Source of the DNA: CAZSPL01 sp964608735 | GTDB lineage: Bacteria; JAJVIF01; JAPKYR01; CAZSPL01 | Assembly (NCBI GenBank): GCA_964608735.1 | Contig: CAZSPL010000018.1 | Span: forward strand, 1-27,578 | Length of the DNA stretch: 27,578 nt | Direction of reading: 5' to 3' | In this document: positions 8,161 to 17,587 of the stretch, piece by piece | How positions within the stretch are numbered: the stretch's first letter is position 1 | Layout: each line of letters opens with the position of its first letter | The notes under the pieces: generated by a model | Seen by the model: only the letters and a program-made list of their open reading frames with translations | Database searches by the model: none | What the model was told of the DNA's origin: nothing | Made by a program: the position numbers and the translations under genes

Positions 8161-9708
8161 ATGAGATTTATAAAAAAGCAATACCGCCGAAGCTCGGGCT
8201 TCACACTGGTGGAGGTGATGGTGGCGATCACTATCCTTATGATTGTCATCCTTCCCCTCGCATCCCTCTATGTGAAAAGCCTGACGACAATCCAGGGCGC
8301 CGCCCTCTATTCACAGGCGCTTGGTCTCGCGAAATCCCGGATGGAGCTCATCACGTCGCTCGAATACGCCGACATCGACTACACCAACCCCATCTTCTGC
8401 CCGGGATTTCCATTCACGGGCGGGCTCCTGCCCTACTACAGCACCGACGGGCAGGGGGATAGCTATACAGCTCCCGAAGCCGGGCAGATCGCCTATGATA
8501 ATCGCGACATTCCGGAGACCACAGATATAGTTGAAAGATATTTTGATCCCACCGGGAGAGGCCACAACGGTACAAATGGCGCGAACGAAAACTATCCCGT
8601 GCCCGTCTACCGTGATTACTACAATAACTTCACCGGGCAATTGATTGACCCGAATTATAACGGTTTATGCGACGACGATTTGAACGGCGACGGAGTTGTC
8701 ACGCAGGAAGATATCTTCATCGGCAATCCCAACGGCGATGTTTACGACCTGCCCGGTTTCCCCGGACTCGACGGGCTGGATAAAGCCGGCGACGGCCTTT
8801 TCGATACGGTCGTCGAAGGCATGTATGTCAACAGCTACGACCAGACATTGTGGAGGAAAATGCGCGCGGAGGAATGCGTATCACCGATTATCGACTTCGG
8901 TCTTCAGTTTGACGAAGATCACTCACTGATCACACGCGACTTCCGGCACCGCGAAAAGACATTCCAGAATTTCGTGCGTATGACCACGATTATCGACCCC
9001 ACGCCGCGCCTTGCCGACCCGAATCACGAGGATGCTTTTAACGACTGGGTCGACCAGTACTACTTCTGGGACAGGCGCTTCAACGACAGTTACACCGATT
9101 CGCAGCTCCTCAACCTCAGCCTCTGCCTCGAGCGCGACCTTCCGCTGAACAACGGCACGAGCAACCTGACCGTCGGGACGGGAAGCGAAACCGTTCTCGG
9201 GGGATGGACGACGCCCGATGTCAGCACCGGCTATGACGGCACCGGCCTTGAGGAAACCGACCCGTTCAAGGTGAACTATTCGAACCCGCTGTATGGGAAA
9301 AAAGTTATCGTGACTGTCTTCTACCTCTCGGGCGAAGGCGAGGTCGTGTATGAAGACCTGAACGGCGACGGCATCCCCGAAGAGATGCCTTCCGAAACAT
9401 ATGCAGGCGCGAAGCGGGTCAGCGTCGAGAGGATCTTCGTCAACGATATGCTTCTTACGAAATATGAATCGCTTCTGAACCGGGACCCGACCCACCCCTT
9501 ACGGGCTCTCGTGACCAACCCGACGGGGATACCATTCGCCTACAGCATCAGGATGGTCCCGCCGCAGAGGCGCTTCATCATCGACCCGACCATCGATACG
9601 GCGGACGGCATCGTCACGACACCGGATATCACGAGCGGCGACGAATACGACCCTTGCGCGTATGATAACGATGGATTGCCGTACTACAGCGACAGGTACT
9701 GGTTCTGA
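8161..9708 (+). CDS. Prepilin-type minor pilin, GspI/PilV-like, with EF-hand-like loop
   Basis: The leader of 13 residues ends in Gly13 and is followed by FTLVEVMVAITILM (Glu at +5) and a helix with ALGLAKSRMELI, typical of GspI/PilV. At 515 aa it is several times larger than these families. Residues 173-184 (DLNGDGVVTQED) fit a dockerin or EF-hand calcium loop, with ligands at positions 1, 3, 5 and 12; a second DLNGDG starts at 399. The start is taken as ATG 8161 with AGGTG at 8147-8151, nine bases upstream. ATG 8155 and TTG 8107 are alternatives in the same frame. It follows the H-like gene by 67 bp. The large periplasmic domain is not recognised. Confidence 0.83.
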   Translation: MRFIKKQYRRSSGFTLVEVMVAITILMIVILPLASLYVKSLTTIQGAALYSQALGLAKSRMELITSLEYADIDYTNPIFCPGFPFTGGLLPYYSTDGQGDSYTAPEAGQIAYDNRDIPETTDIVERYFDPTGRGHNGTNGANENYPVPVYRDYYNNFTGQLIDPNYNGLCDDDLNGDGVVTQEDIFIGNPNGDVYDLPGFPGLDGLDKAGDGLFDTVVEGMYVNSYDQTLWRKMRAEECVSPIIDFGLQFDEDHSLITRDFRHREKTFQNFVRMTTIIDPTPRLADPNHEDAFNDWVDQYYFWDRRFNDSYTDSQLLNLSLCLERDLPLNNGTSNLTVGTGSETVLGGWTTPDVSTGYDGTGLEETDPFKVNYSNPLYGKKVIVTVFYLSGEGEVVYEDLNGDGIPEEMPSETYAGAKRVSVERIFVNDMLLTKYESLLNRDPTHPLRALVTNPTGIPFAYSIRMVPPQRRFIIDPTIDTADGIVTTPDITSGDEYDPCAYDNDGLPYYSDRYWF

Positions 9709-9807
9709 TGACGGTGGGGGAGCGTTGTTTTAGTCTATGTGAATCTAATGAATCTATCAGGTTTTCGGCATAACAGAATATATGCTTATCATCGTGAGGT
9801 GAAACTG

Positions 9808-10854
9808 ATGAGACGGGAAAAAGGATTTACTCTGGTGGAACTGATGGTTGTAATAACGATCATCGGGATCCTTGTCACGCTTGCCGTGGCCAATGTCGGA
9901 CCTATCAACCAGAGAGCCAAGGAAACACAGGTTATGGCCGGGGCGAGGAACATCGTCCAGGCCCTCGAAACCTTTGCATCCAATAACGGCGGGAATTATC
10001 CCGGCGTGGCATTGCCCAGGAGCGACGACGACGGTATATCACCGTTCCTCGATCAAGACGGTGACATCGACCTCTATACCATGCGTGGTATTATCGGAGG
10101 GGGATATGTCGCGCACGACCCGGCGGTGACCAATTTCCTCGACGGGTTCTATTTCGACCCCCAGCCCCCACCCCCTTTGGGAGAGGAACAGATCCCCGAC
10201 AGGCTCAGGAATTCGCAGGCCATAGAGCTCTACCCCATCAACCCGTTCCATAGGAATGTCGCCGGGTTGACCAACCAGGGTATCCCGATGCTCAACATCT
10301 TCGGGATCGAATTCCAGGGCCCGATCGTAGACCAGGCTTACCTGGAAAACAACCTCGGGTTCCACCTCTCATATCCGCGTTACTTCGACCCCGCCGCTCC
10401 GGGCGAGTATAACTTCCCCGACCAGTTTTCGTACAGCGGCGTCGCCGATTTCGACTTCTGGTACCTCGGCGACTATCGCGGAACCGTGTGGGGAGCCAAT
10501 TACGAAGCAGATCCCACTAACCCGGACTACCATGTTACCGAAGGCGAACTGATGAAGTATTTCCCCGAAGGGGATTTCGCCTATATCCCGCTCGATCCCG
10601 TGCAGACCGACCCGGCCAACGAACAGTTCATGCGGTATTGCAAGAACTACTGGCTCGTCGTATACGGCTCCAAGCGGACGTTCCTCAAGAACAAGTACGA
10701 GGATGTCAACCCGCAGTTCCCGTATCCTCTCGGCGATGGTAACCCCAACTTTTCGAATACGTTCGAGCTGACCGTGAAGTCCGCGCTGACCGGTGCGATG
10801 TATGTTTTCGCCACCGCGTATGAAGAGCAGCTCAATGTTGCCGGCCTTGAATAA
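9808..10854 (+). CDS. Type IV pilin, GspG/PilA-like
   Basis: This is the most canonical pilin of the set: a six-residue leader MRREKG, then FTLVELMVVITIIGIL with Glu at +5. The segment after the helix (NIVQALETFASNNGGNYPG) is typical of GspG or major pilins. The protein is 348 aa, while GspG is usually near 140, so the C-terminal domain is enlarged. It includes an acidic loop, LDQDGDIDLY, near residue 80. GAGGTGA at 9796-9802 gives ATG 9808; an upstream in-frame GTG at 9739 would give an unusually long leader. It may be the major subunit, but a separate small PilA elsewhere in the genome is possible. Confidence 0.83.
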   Translation: MRREKGFTLVELMVVITIIGILVTLAVANVGPINQRAKETQVMAGARNIVQALETFASNNGGNYPGVALPRSDDDGISPFLDQDGDIDLYTMRGIIGGGYVAHDPAVTNFLDGFYFDPQPPPPLGEEQIPDRLRNSQAIELYPINPFHRNVAGLTNQGIPMLNIFGIEFQGPIVDQAYLENNLGFHLSYPRYFDPAAPGEYNFPDQFSYSGVADFDFWYLGDYRGTVWGANYEADPTNPDYHVTEGELMKYFPEGDFAYIPLDPVQTDPANEQFMRYCKNYWLVVYGSKRTFLKNKYEDVNPQFPYPLGDGNPNFSNTFELTVKSALTGAMYVFATAYEEQLNVAGLE

Positions 10855-10903
10855 ACGTCCCATGCGGGTTTGGAGGGCGACGCCTTTGACGAGGAGAGAT
10901 GAG

Positions 10904-12625
10904 ATGTTCAGACACAAGATAAAATCCGCCGGCGGCTTCACCATGGTTGAAATGCTTGTAGCCATGGCTATCGCCGGGATCTTCCTCACGGTTTTTATCG
11001 GTGTGGTGGTGGCGACGTTCCAGACTCTGCGTACGGGCGACGAACGTACCGCCGCCCAGCAGAACGCGCGCGTCGCCATGCGGTTCGTCGTGCGCGATTT
11101 GAAGCAGGCAATCGAGATTTCGCCACGCCGCCTCGAGGAACCCTATGACCCCGCCACCGGCGGTCTGCCGCGCGATGAAAACTCCATCGATAACTTCGAT
11201 CCCACGGCCACGCGCTCGGCTTGGCCGATATACAGGCGTACCACCGATTCCGACACTTTCGGCGGCACCAACGGCTACATCGACCTCGACCAGAACGATG
11301 AATATTCGCAGTTCCGAGCCGATGAGAGGCCGTTCGATATCCGCCCGCTCGCCCCGAACCGCCTGGAATTGCTGTTGAATACCGATACGTATTATGCCAA
11401 CACGCAGTACTGGGATACCAATGAATACAACCTCGACCTGAGCCTCGGCGGCGCCGCCGACAACCAGCAGGCGCTGAGGACCCGCGTCACTTACGAGCAC
11501 CAGATAGCGCCGCCCATAACCCAGGTTTACGACGCGGCATTCGACGGCAACGAGAAAGACTTCGTGCTCCCGGTGAACCGCGACACAGCGCCCGGGATCC
11601 CGGTCGAGGAAGATTTCTGCGTAGTGCGAAGTTTCGAAACCGAATTTTTCGATGACGCCGTCAACGCCGATGTCACCGTCAATTCCGAGATAGGGTTGAA
11701 CGAGGGCATCCAGCTCAATGTCGATTCCTACGCGTTCCGCCAGCCCCTTGCCGACCACATCATCGACGTCCGCTTCCGCTACTGGCACGTTTTCCCGACA
11801 ACACCGCAGGCCAACGAGATAGTCAGCACGCTCCCGCAGGCGCAGTATTTCGACGCCAATTCGCGGATGGTTGAAATTCGCTACGACCCGAATATTTTGA
11901 ATGCATACGACGACCCCAACGGCGGAAGCGGTACCACCATCGACACGGACGACGGCTACTACCGCTATTTCGATGAGCGCGGCAGGGAAATCTATGTCTG
12001 GTATGACTATGCCGACGGAAGCATGGTCGATTATGTAGACCTCGACAACACCACCGACCCGTTCGAACTCGGGGGCGAGAGAAGCTGCTTTTACACGCTG
12101 TACCTCGACGATACATACCTCGCCGATCACGGCTTGAGCAGCCGCTTCCGTGGAACGGGCTGGGAAGATTACGAGCGCGGAGTGCTCCTCTTTGAAGGAT
12201 GGCGCTTCATCAATGCCGTGACCGTCACCGTACGCGCCACCAACCGCGAAAACCTCGACAAGTATAAGTCCTCGCTCAATGTTCGAGACGGCCTTGTTAG
12301 AGGGGATTCGGATTACGAGGTCGGCTTCGTAGACCTTCACCGCGATCAGCAGCCGCCCACCGGTATTGACGACATCGCCAATAAAAACACCCTCGACCCG
12401 TTCTATCGTGCTGTTGACAGCTATAGAGATAACACGGTCGTTGTCGGCGGGTCGTTTGCATATGATTTCGTCGAGCCGAATATAAATCCGAACTACGACC
12501 CCAACAGCTTCGTCACTCTCGAGATGTTTGTTGTTCCACCCGCGCTTCGCACATTCGCCGAGGAGAGCGAAGCGCTGCTGACATTCGGATTCAGCTACAA
12601 GACCATACGGGGTTCTGGAACGTAA
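10904..12625 (+). CDS. Prepilin-type minor pilin, GspJ/PilW-like
   Basis: The leader of 11 residues (MFRHKIKSAGG) is followed by FTMVEMLVAMAIAGIFL with Glu at +5. The helix continues into QQNARVAMRFVVRDLKQAIE, a pattern characteristic of GspJ/PilW. The 573 aa exceed the usual 200-350. Acidic loops such as DLDQNDEYSQFRADE may bind metal. GAGGAGA at 10891-10897, six bases before ATG 10904, decides the start; extending the frame upstream would overlap the previous gene and destroy the leader. It lies 49 bp after the G-like gene and 31 bp before the K-like gene, so these are very likely cotranscribed. Confidence 0.84.
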   Translation: MFRHKIKSAGGFTMVEMLVAMAIAGIFLTVFIGVVVATFQTLRTGDERTAAQQNARVAMRFVVRDLKQAIEISPRRLEEPYDPATGGLPRDENSIDNFDPTATRSAWPIYRRTTDSDTFGGTNGYIDLDQNDEYSQFRADERPFDIRPLAPNRLELLLNTDTYYANTQYWDTNEYNLDLSLGGAADNQQALRTRVTYEHQIAPPITQVYDAAFDGNEKDFVLPVNRDTAPGIPVEEDFCVVRSFETEFFDDAVNADVTVNSEIGLNEGIQLNVDSYAFRQPLADHIIDVRFRYWHVFPTTPQANEIVSTLPQAQYFDANSRMVEIRYDPNILNAYDDPNGGSGTTIDTDDGYYRYFDERGREIYVWYDYADGSMVDYVDLDNTTDPFELGGERSCFYTLYLDDTYLADHGLSSRFRGTGWEDYERGVLLFEGWRFINAVTVTVRATNRENLDKYKSSLNVRDGLVRGDSDYEVGFVDLHRDQQPPTGIDDIANKNTLDPFYRAVDSYRDNTVVVGGSFAYDFVEPNINPNYDPNSFVTLEMFVVPPALRTFAEESEALLTFGFSYKTIRGSGT

Positions 12626-12656
12626 TATTTATTCGTGTTTTATCCAGGTGATTGTT

Positions 12657-15600
12657 ATGCGTGATAAACCTGCCGGAATACCGCGGCGGATCGTAAAAGA
12701 AAGAGGAATAGTGCTTATTGCGGTACTGATATTCATGGCCGCGATAGTGCCTATCACAATCCTCATACTCGATTCGGTCCGCATCGAATCCCTGATGCCG
12801 GTCAACGAGAACTACGTGGAAATCGCCGAATGGCAGGCCGACCTCGGTTTCTATGAGGCCATATCGCTCATCATCGAGGACGAGCAGCTCGTCGGCGTCG
12901 ATCCATCGAAAAAGGTGCCCGTCAATCTCGCGGCCATCGGCGATTATCTTTATGAGCCGGACCCCGCTGGTGGCTTAGGCACCTACCAGTTCGCATCATG
13001 GCCCGGTTCGCACGACCTCGATTACCTCGCCGAACCATGGGCGCGGCATCCGGATAATGACACTTGCTTCCTCGTCGAGCGCTCGCTCGAAAATATAGAG
13101 AACGCGCTGAATGTCGATTCCGGCAGCATCGGCACTCCCGAAGCCGCAAGCGTGCCCGCACGCTGGCAGTTTCAGAATATCCCCCTCGGGCTGGATGATT
13201 TCGGTGAGCTTGTTGAAGACCCGCAGGGCGAAACCAACGAACCCGGCCTGATGCCCGATTATGAAAATCTCAATCCGGGCGCGGCCGATCAGAGGGTCCC
13301 CATCGGCAACCTTCGCACAACGCCGATCTCCATTCTCGATTACGACCCCTCCGACGCCAACCTGTCCTATTCTTGGCCTATAGTGCGCTATGCCAATATC
13401 AACAACGACTGGGCGACCGAATATGCAAATGAATTTTGGATGGAAAGCCCCGCAGACCACGATTATATATGGCCGAACAAGTACCCGCGTCCGGCATCCT
13501 ATTTCAGGAACAACCAGGGGGTCAATGGATACACCCCCGACAACCTCGTATATGACTCGCTCTTCGACGGCGACAATACCACCAACCAGTACCTCGCCAG
13601 CGCGGAGCTGCAGGAAGCGGTCACCAATTCGACGTGGGCGAATATCTTCTTCGGAAACTCGTTCACGAATAATAAAGAATACAAGCCGAGACCGGGAAGC
13701 ATTTTCCCGTCACCCCTCGGAACCGAGGGCGAAATACTGCCATCGTGGCATGAGTCGATAGTCTCCGATGAGTCGGGACGCTTCCCGATAAATCTCCTGT
13801 TGAATATCATCTTCTCGTCGCAGAACTTCGATTATACCGACGACGGCGATCTGGAAAATCCTGTTGTCGAGCGCGACCAGTGGGATACGGACGTCGACTA
13901 CGATTTCCCGATCACGGATACCAATCATCCCAACCACGACAACTATCTGCTCGCGAGGGATATGGTCATCAGCCTCCTGATGACCGATGCCGATTTGCGC
14001 GACATTCCGCCCGGCAGCTCCGCCAATGCCTACGCTCGTTATGCCGACGAGGCGGAATGGCTCATCCGCCAGATGCTTTACAAGCGGGCGTCGCTCGACC
14101 TGCACGCCGATTACAACGGCGACGGCACATGGGATGCGACACGGGGCGAACAGAACTACCTCGCGGTCACCGACAACATGGACGGCAACGGCCGCAGGGG
14201 CGACGCGAATGACATGTGGGACGGCACGTGGGATATCTACTCCGACCCCAAGAATATCCTCAGCGACTACGCGCAGGACAGCCTCCCCTTCGCCAACGCC
14301 CGTCCGACGCTGGCGGAATTCGAGCGCCTAAACCAGCGTATCACGGTGTACAGCTTCGAGACCGAGGTTATCGCCGATTTCCAGGAATCCCCTCCCGCGC
14401 GCGACGATTTCCCGTTCCTGCGTCTCAACATCAACCGCATGCTCAAGAAGGATGACGGCGCGCACACTCTCAACTACAACGAGCAGGACGCATATGACAA
14501 GCTTCGCGCGATTGTCGGCCAGGAAAGGGCGGACAGCATACTCAGGTGGCGCGACGGCCTGGTCGACCTCAACGGCGACGGCGACCTCAATGACGAATAT
14601 CTTGAACAGCCCATCAAGGAACCCACTTCCGACGAGCCGGTAAGCACGCTCACATACCGCGAGCGGAATCATCCCAATTTCCAGGACCCCGCGGCGCTTC
14701 TCGAGGTTATACAGACCCCTCCGACTCCTAACAGGTGGGCTCCCGCGAATACCGACTTCGACCCAGATTACATGAACATCCCATCGCTCAGCTCGCTGCT
14801 GACGATACCGATGTCGGTGCAGTCGGAGCAGATACTTTATTCGGACTATAACGGCTCAACGTTTGACATTTATAGAGTCGATCCCGCTATGACACCTGTT
14901 GGCACTGATGATATCCAAATCGTTAATGGAGCTTCTGATTATATCTACCCGAACCTCGATCCGTTCGGAGCGCATTTCGCCGTACAGGACCCGGATAACA
15001 TCGAACGCTACGAAACCAACGGAGGGATTTTCATCGACCAGCCGGTCAACAATGCGCTTCATCCCTCTTACAACCATAACGGCACGAGAATTTGCTACAC
15101 GCGGGATGCCGGCGGCGCGCGCAATATTTACACGAGCGATCCCGATGGCGCGAATGAGACAATGGTCTTGAATGCGCCCTTTAATATTCCTGATGATGCC
15201 GACCTTTCGGGATTATTCGGCGGAATTATTGGCTTACCCCCTGTAGCCATCGCGGGTCCGGATTTCAGTCCAAGCTCGGGACGTCCGGACTGGATTGTAT
15301 ATTCGGCGGGGCCGGACAGCCCCGATTTCTTGAATACTCAGCACAGGATAATGCTGACAAATGCAAATGGTGATTATCATATTCCGCGAACCGGCGGTGC
15401 GAACGGGATCCATGACATATGCCCCGTATTCACCCCCGATGCATCATGGATAATTTTCATACGGATCGACCTGTCCGGAGGCAGTTTGCCCGGCAATCCC
15501 AATCCGGGAACGCTGATTGACGACCTGCGGACCATGTTCTACCTCATGGCCGTCCCGGCACAGGGCGGCGGCGGACCGAGGAGAATTATCCTCAGGGACC

Positions 15601-17396
15601 CGGAAAATCCCGTGGGCGCCGACCCGGATTACAGGCTGGTCATGCCGTTGCTTCCCACAGTCAGTCCGGATGGCTTCGATATTGCGTTCTGCGCCTTCGA
15701 CTACAGCTTCGCCGAATTCCTTGACAATGTTCTTGAGGGGACACCGATACTTCCACCATTGGCAAATCCGGGTATCGATATCTACAGAATTCCCATGCCG
15801 GATTTAGGCAATTTATCCGCTATTCCACCATATTCTGAGTTCATGGCGCAGCGTCTTGTCGATTCAGGAGATGTGCTTTCGAGCTTCCCGAATCCCCCGA
15901 CCGAAGGCATAGCCTGGTGTCCCGACTGGGGCAACGGGCCGATACTGCCGGCTCGCTCGGGCGACACCGATGACGGCGGCGACGAAGCCATCGCCATCGC
16001 ACTGTCCGGATACGACCCTCTCACCGAACGCGAAGAACTTGCCGCCGAATTACAGGAAGCCAGTTGCGCATTGAGAGCTGAAACGGAGCAGCCTTTGATG
16101 TCCTACTACACGCAGTGGCAGTTCAAGGATTTCCCGGCGGTATGCACTCTCCAAGTCCAGGCGCTGCAGAAGATCATGGACCGCTTCTGCGTGCGCGACC
16201 CCGAGACTTTCGACCCCGGCAATAATCCATTCAACCCGTTTGATGACTATGTCCTGCAGGCGTACGGGCCGAAGATAAATATCAACACGGCGTCGCGGCC
16301 GGTGATGAGAACAATATTCCTCCTGATGTTCCAGGGCCCGGTGTGGGACAACAACTTCAACGGCAATACCGCCGGACCCGCTCCACGCGGCGTCGTAGGC
16401 GGATTGGCCAATATTCAACCCATCAACCTGCTCGACGACGGCTTGTCCAATGCCGACCGCCTGCTCGCGATACGTATCGCCGACACCTACGCGTACCAGG
16501 TCGACGAATTCCGCAAATGGACTTACAACAATCAAGGTCTCGCCGGCATCACCGAGGAAACGGTGCCTGATTCAGTCGCAATCCTCATGAACGAGACCGG
16601 GAGCGGCAGGGCGGATTCGCGCTTCAATTACCGCGCGAATTCCTTCCACCCGATCACTGCCGGGATCGATGACGGCAGTGGTCACACTACCACCGTCTAC
16701 AAACCTTTCTTTGACCCGGCGCCGCCTTTCCGAAGCACCGCCGATTTGTTCAGCGTTATGCTCTATTCCGACATCAACAGCTCCCCCTGGCGGGATGAAG
16801 GCATTGACTCCTCCAACGGCCCCGCACGCACCGATATGCCCGAGGCTATAGATACATCAAGCGGCAGCGGATATAACCGCTTCGCACAGGATATCTGGGG
16901 CCCGATCTTTGTCGAGGAAGGTAATGAGCTTGTGACTCACGGCGGCGAATTGGACGGATTCCCGAATGTTGAATTGTCCGGATTCACCAATTACAGGACC
17001 ATCGGCCCGTCCCCGCCCCTGGCGGATATCAACGACTTAAAGCAGGACCAGTTATATCGCATGTTCAGTGTCGATGATTTCAAGCGCATCGAACCGTACC
17101 TTACGACGCGCACCTACGTCTACCGCGTCGAGAGCAGGGGAGTCGTGAGAATCGCATCGGGCGTCAACCGCATGGATGTGAGCCGCGATAAATTCTGGAT
17201 CGTATCGGTCAACCGGGATGCATACGCCGGTATCGATACCGATGGCGACCCGTACGACCTCGACGGCAACGCGTATGACGGCTACTACCTGTTCCGCGCC
17301 GATGATACGACCGAGCAATATACGATCCTCACCTATGAGGATTTCCCCCAGGGGGGATTCAAGCTGACGCGGAACAATTTCGTGCCGATGCCCTGA
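12657..17396 (+). CDS. gspK: Giant GspK/PilX-like tip minor pilin with internal TolB/WD40-like beta-propeller
   Basis: 1579 aa, about five times a normal GspK. The N-terminus has a 17-residue leader ending in ERG, then a hydrophobic helix starting IVLIAVLIFMAA. The +5 residue is Ala, not Glu, as in GspK subunits at the pseudopilus tip. KININTA at 1206-1212 is the conserved GspK motif, and a GspK-like C-terminal part follows (LTTRTYVYRVESRG near 1485). Between them, residues about 724-1090 read as a beta-propeller with repeated blades of the pattern P-x-[FYV]-[ST]-P-[DN]-G followed by a beta-strand, e.g. ILYSDYNGSTFDIYRVDP and NHNGTRICYTRDAGGARNIY. DxNxDG loops occur at 485, 637 and near 1521-1530. 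ATG 12657 is preferred (AGGTG at 12646-12650) over GTG 12648. A terminator follows. Confidence 0.82.
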   Translation: MRDKPAGIPRRIVKERGIVLIAVLIFMAAIVPITILILDSVRIESLMPVNENYVEIAEWQADLGFYEAISLIIEDEQLVGVDPSKKVPVNLAAIGDYLYEPDPAGGLGTYQFASWPGSHDLDYLAEPWARHPDNDTCFLVERSLENIENALNVDSGSIGTPEAASVPARWQFQNIPLGLDDFGELVEDPQGETNEPGLMPDYENLNPGAADQRVPIGNLRTTPISILDYDPSDANLSYSWPIVRYANINNDWATEYANEFWMESPADHDYIWPNKYPRPASYFRNNQGVNGYTPDNLVYDSLFDGDNTTNQYLASAELQEAVTNSTWANIFFGNSFTNNKEYKPRPGSIFPSPLGTEGEILPSWHESIVSDESGRFPINLLLNIIFSSQNFDYTDDGDLENPVVERDQWDTDVDYDFPITDTNHPNHDNYLLARDMVISLLMTDADLRDIPPGSSANAYARYADEAEWLIRQMLYKRASLDLHADYNGDGTWDATRGEQNYLAVTDNMDGNGRRGDANDMWDGTWDIYSDPKNILSDYAQDSLPFANARPTLAEFERLNQRITVYSFETEVIADFQESPPARDDFPFLRLNINRMLKKDDGAHTLNYNEQDAYDKLRAIVGQERADSILRWRDGLVDLNGDGDLNDEYLEQPIKEPTSDEPVSTLTYRERNHPNFQDPAALLEVIQTPPTPNRWAPANTDFDPDYMNIPSLSSLLTIPMSVQSEQILYSDYNGSTFDIYRVDPAMTPVGTDDIQIVNGASDYIYPNLDPFGAHFAVQDPDNIERYETNGGIFIDQPVNNALHPSYNHNGTRICYTRDAGGARNIYTSDPDGANETMVLNAPFNIPDDADLSGLFGGIIGLPPVAIAGPDFSPSSGRPDWIVYSAGPDSPDFLNTQHRIMLTNANGDYHIPRTGGANGIHDICPVFTPDASWIIFIRIDLSGGSLPGNPNPGTLIDDLRTMFYLMAVPAQGGGGPRRIILRDPENPVGADPDYRLVMPLLPTVSPDGFDIAFCAFDYSFAEFLDNVLEGTPILPPLANPGIDIYRIPMPDLGNLSAIPPYSEFMAQRLVDSGDVLSSFPNPPTEGIAWCPDWGNGPILPARSGDTDDGGDEAIAIALSGYDPLTEREELAAELQEASCALRAETEQPLMSYYTQWQFKDFPAVCTLQVQALQKIMDRFCVRDPETFDPGNNPFNPFDDYVLQAYGPKININTASRPVMRTIFLLMFQGPVWDNNFNGNTAGPAPRGVVGGLANIQPINLLDDGLSNADRLLAIRIADTYAYQVDEFRKWTYNNQGLAGITEETVPDSVAILMNETGSGRADSRFNYRANSFHPITAGIDDGSGHTTTVYKPFFDPAPPFRSTADLFSVMLYSDINSSPWRDEGIDSSNGPARTDMPEAIDTSSGSGYNRFAQDIWGPIFVEEGNELVTHGGELDGFPNVELSGFTNYRTIGPSPPLADINDLKQDQLYRMFSVDDFKRIEPYLTTRTYVYRVESRGVVRIASGVNRMDVSRDKFWIVSVNRDAYAGIDTDGDPYDLDGNAYDGYYLFRADDTTEQYTILTYEDFPQGGFKLTRNNFVPMP

Positions 17397-17448
17397 GCGG
17401 GCATACGGGCGGGATTTTAACTAAATCAGGAATCGATCAGGGTTTTGC

Positions 17449-17477
17449 GGGATGGCTTCGTGCCATCCCACTTTTTT
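17449..17477 (+). terminator. Intrinsic terminator after the pilin block
   Basis: A perfect eight-base-pair stem, GGGATGGC (17449-17456) with GCCATCCC (17462-17469), encloses the loop TTCGT. Two bases later a run of six T residues (17472-17477) follows. It lies 52 bases after the stop codon of the GspK-like gene and should end the pilin transcript. Confidence 0.9.
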
Positions 17478-17498
17478 ATCCCGGTTCGGCCGAATCAC

Positions 17499-17579
17499 AG
17501 GCAGCCCGCGGGACTGTCCCCGGACGCATGCCGTATATCCACGCGGCAAACCGGCAAGGGACTGTCCCAAGGGCTGCCT
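17499..17579. repeat. REP/BIME-like paired palindrome with GGGACTGTCCC cores
   Basis: AGGCAGCCC (17499-17507) and GGGCTGCCT (17571-17579) form a perfect nine-base inverted repeat. Just inside each arm lies the near-palindrome GGGACTGTCCC (17510-17520 and 17558-17568). The two 22-base outer segments are inverted copies with three differences. Such paired palindromes in intergenic DNA resemble REP/BIME elements mobilised by Y1 (RAYT) transposases. No transposase is present in this window, so the assignment is an inference. Confidence 0.6.
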
Positions 17580-17587
17580 CAGGAATG

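Noticed and set aside
10832..12340. 502-codon open frame on the minus strand
   Set aside because: It lies opposite the J-like pilin, whose prepilin signal, ribosome binding site and domain pattern are clear. The minus frame gives a low-complexity Val/Ile/Glu-rich product with no recognisable domain.
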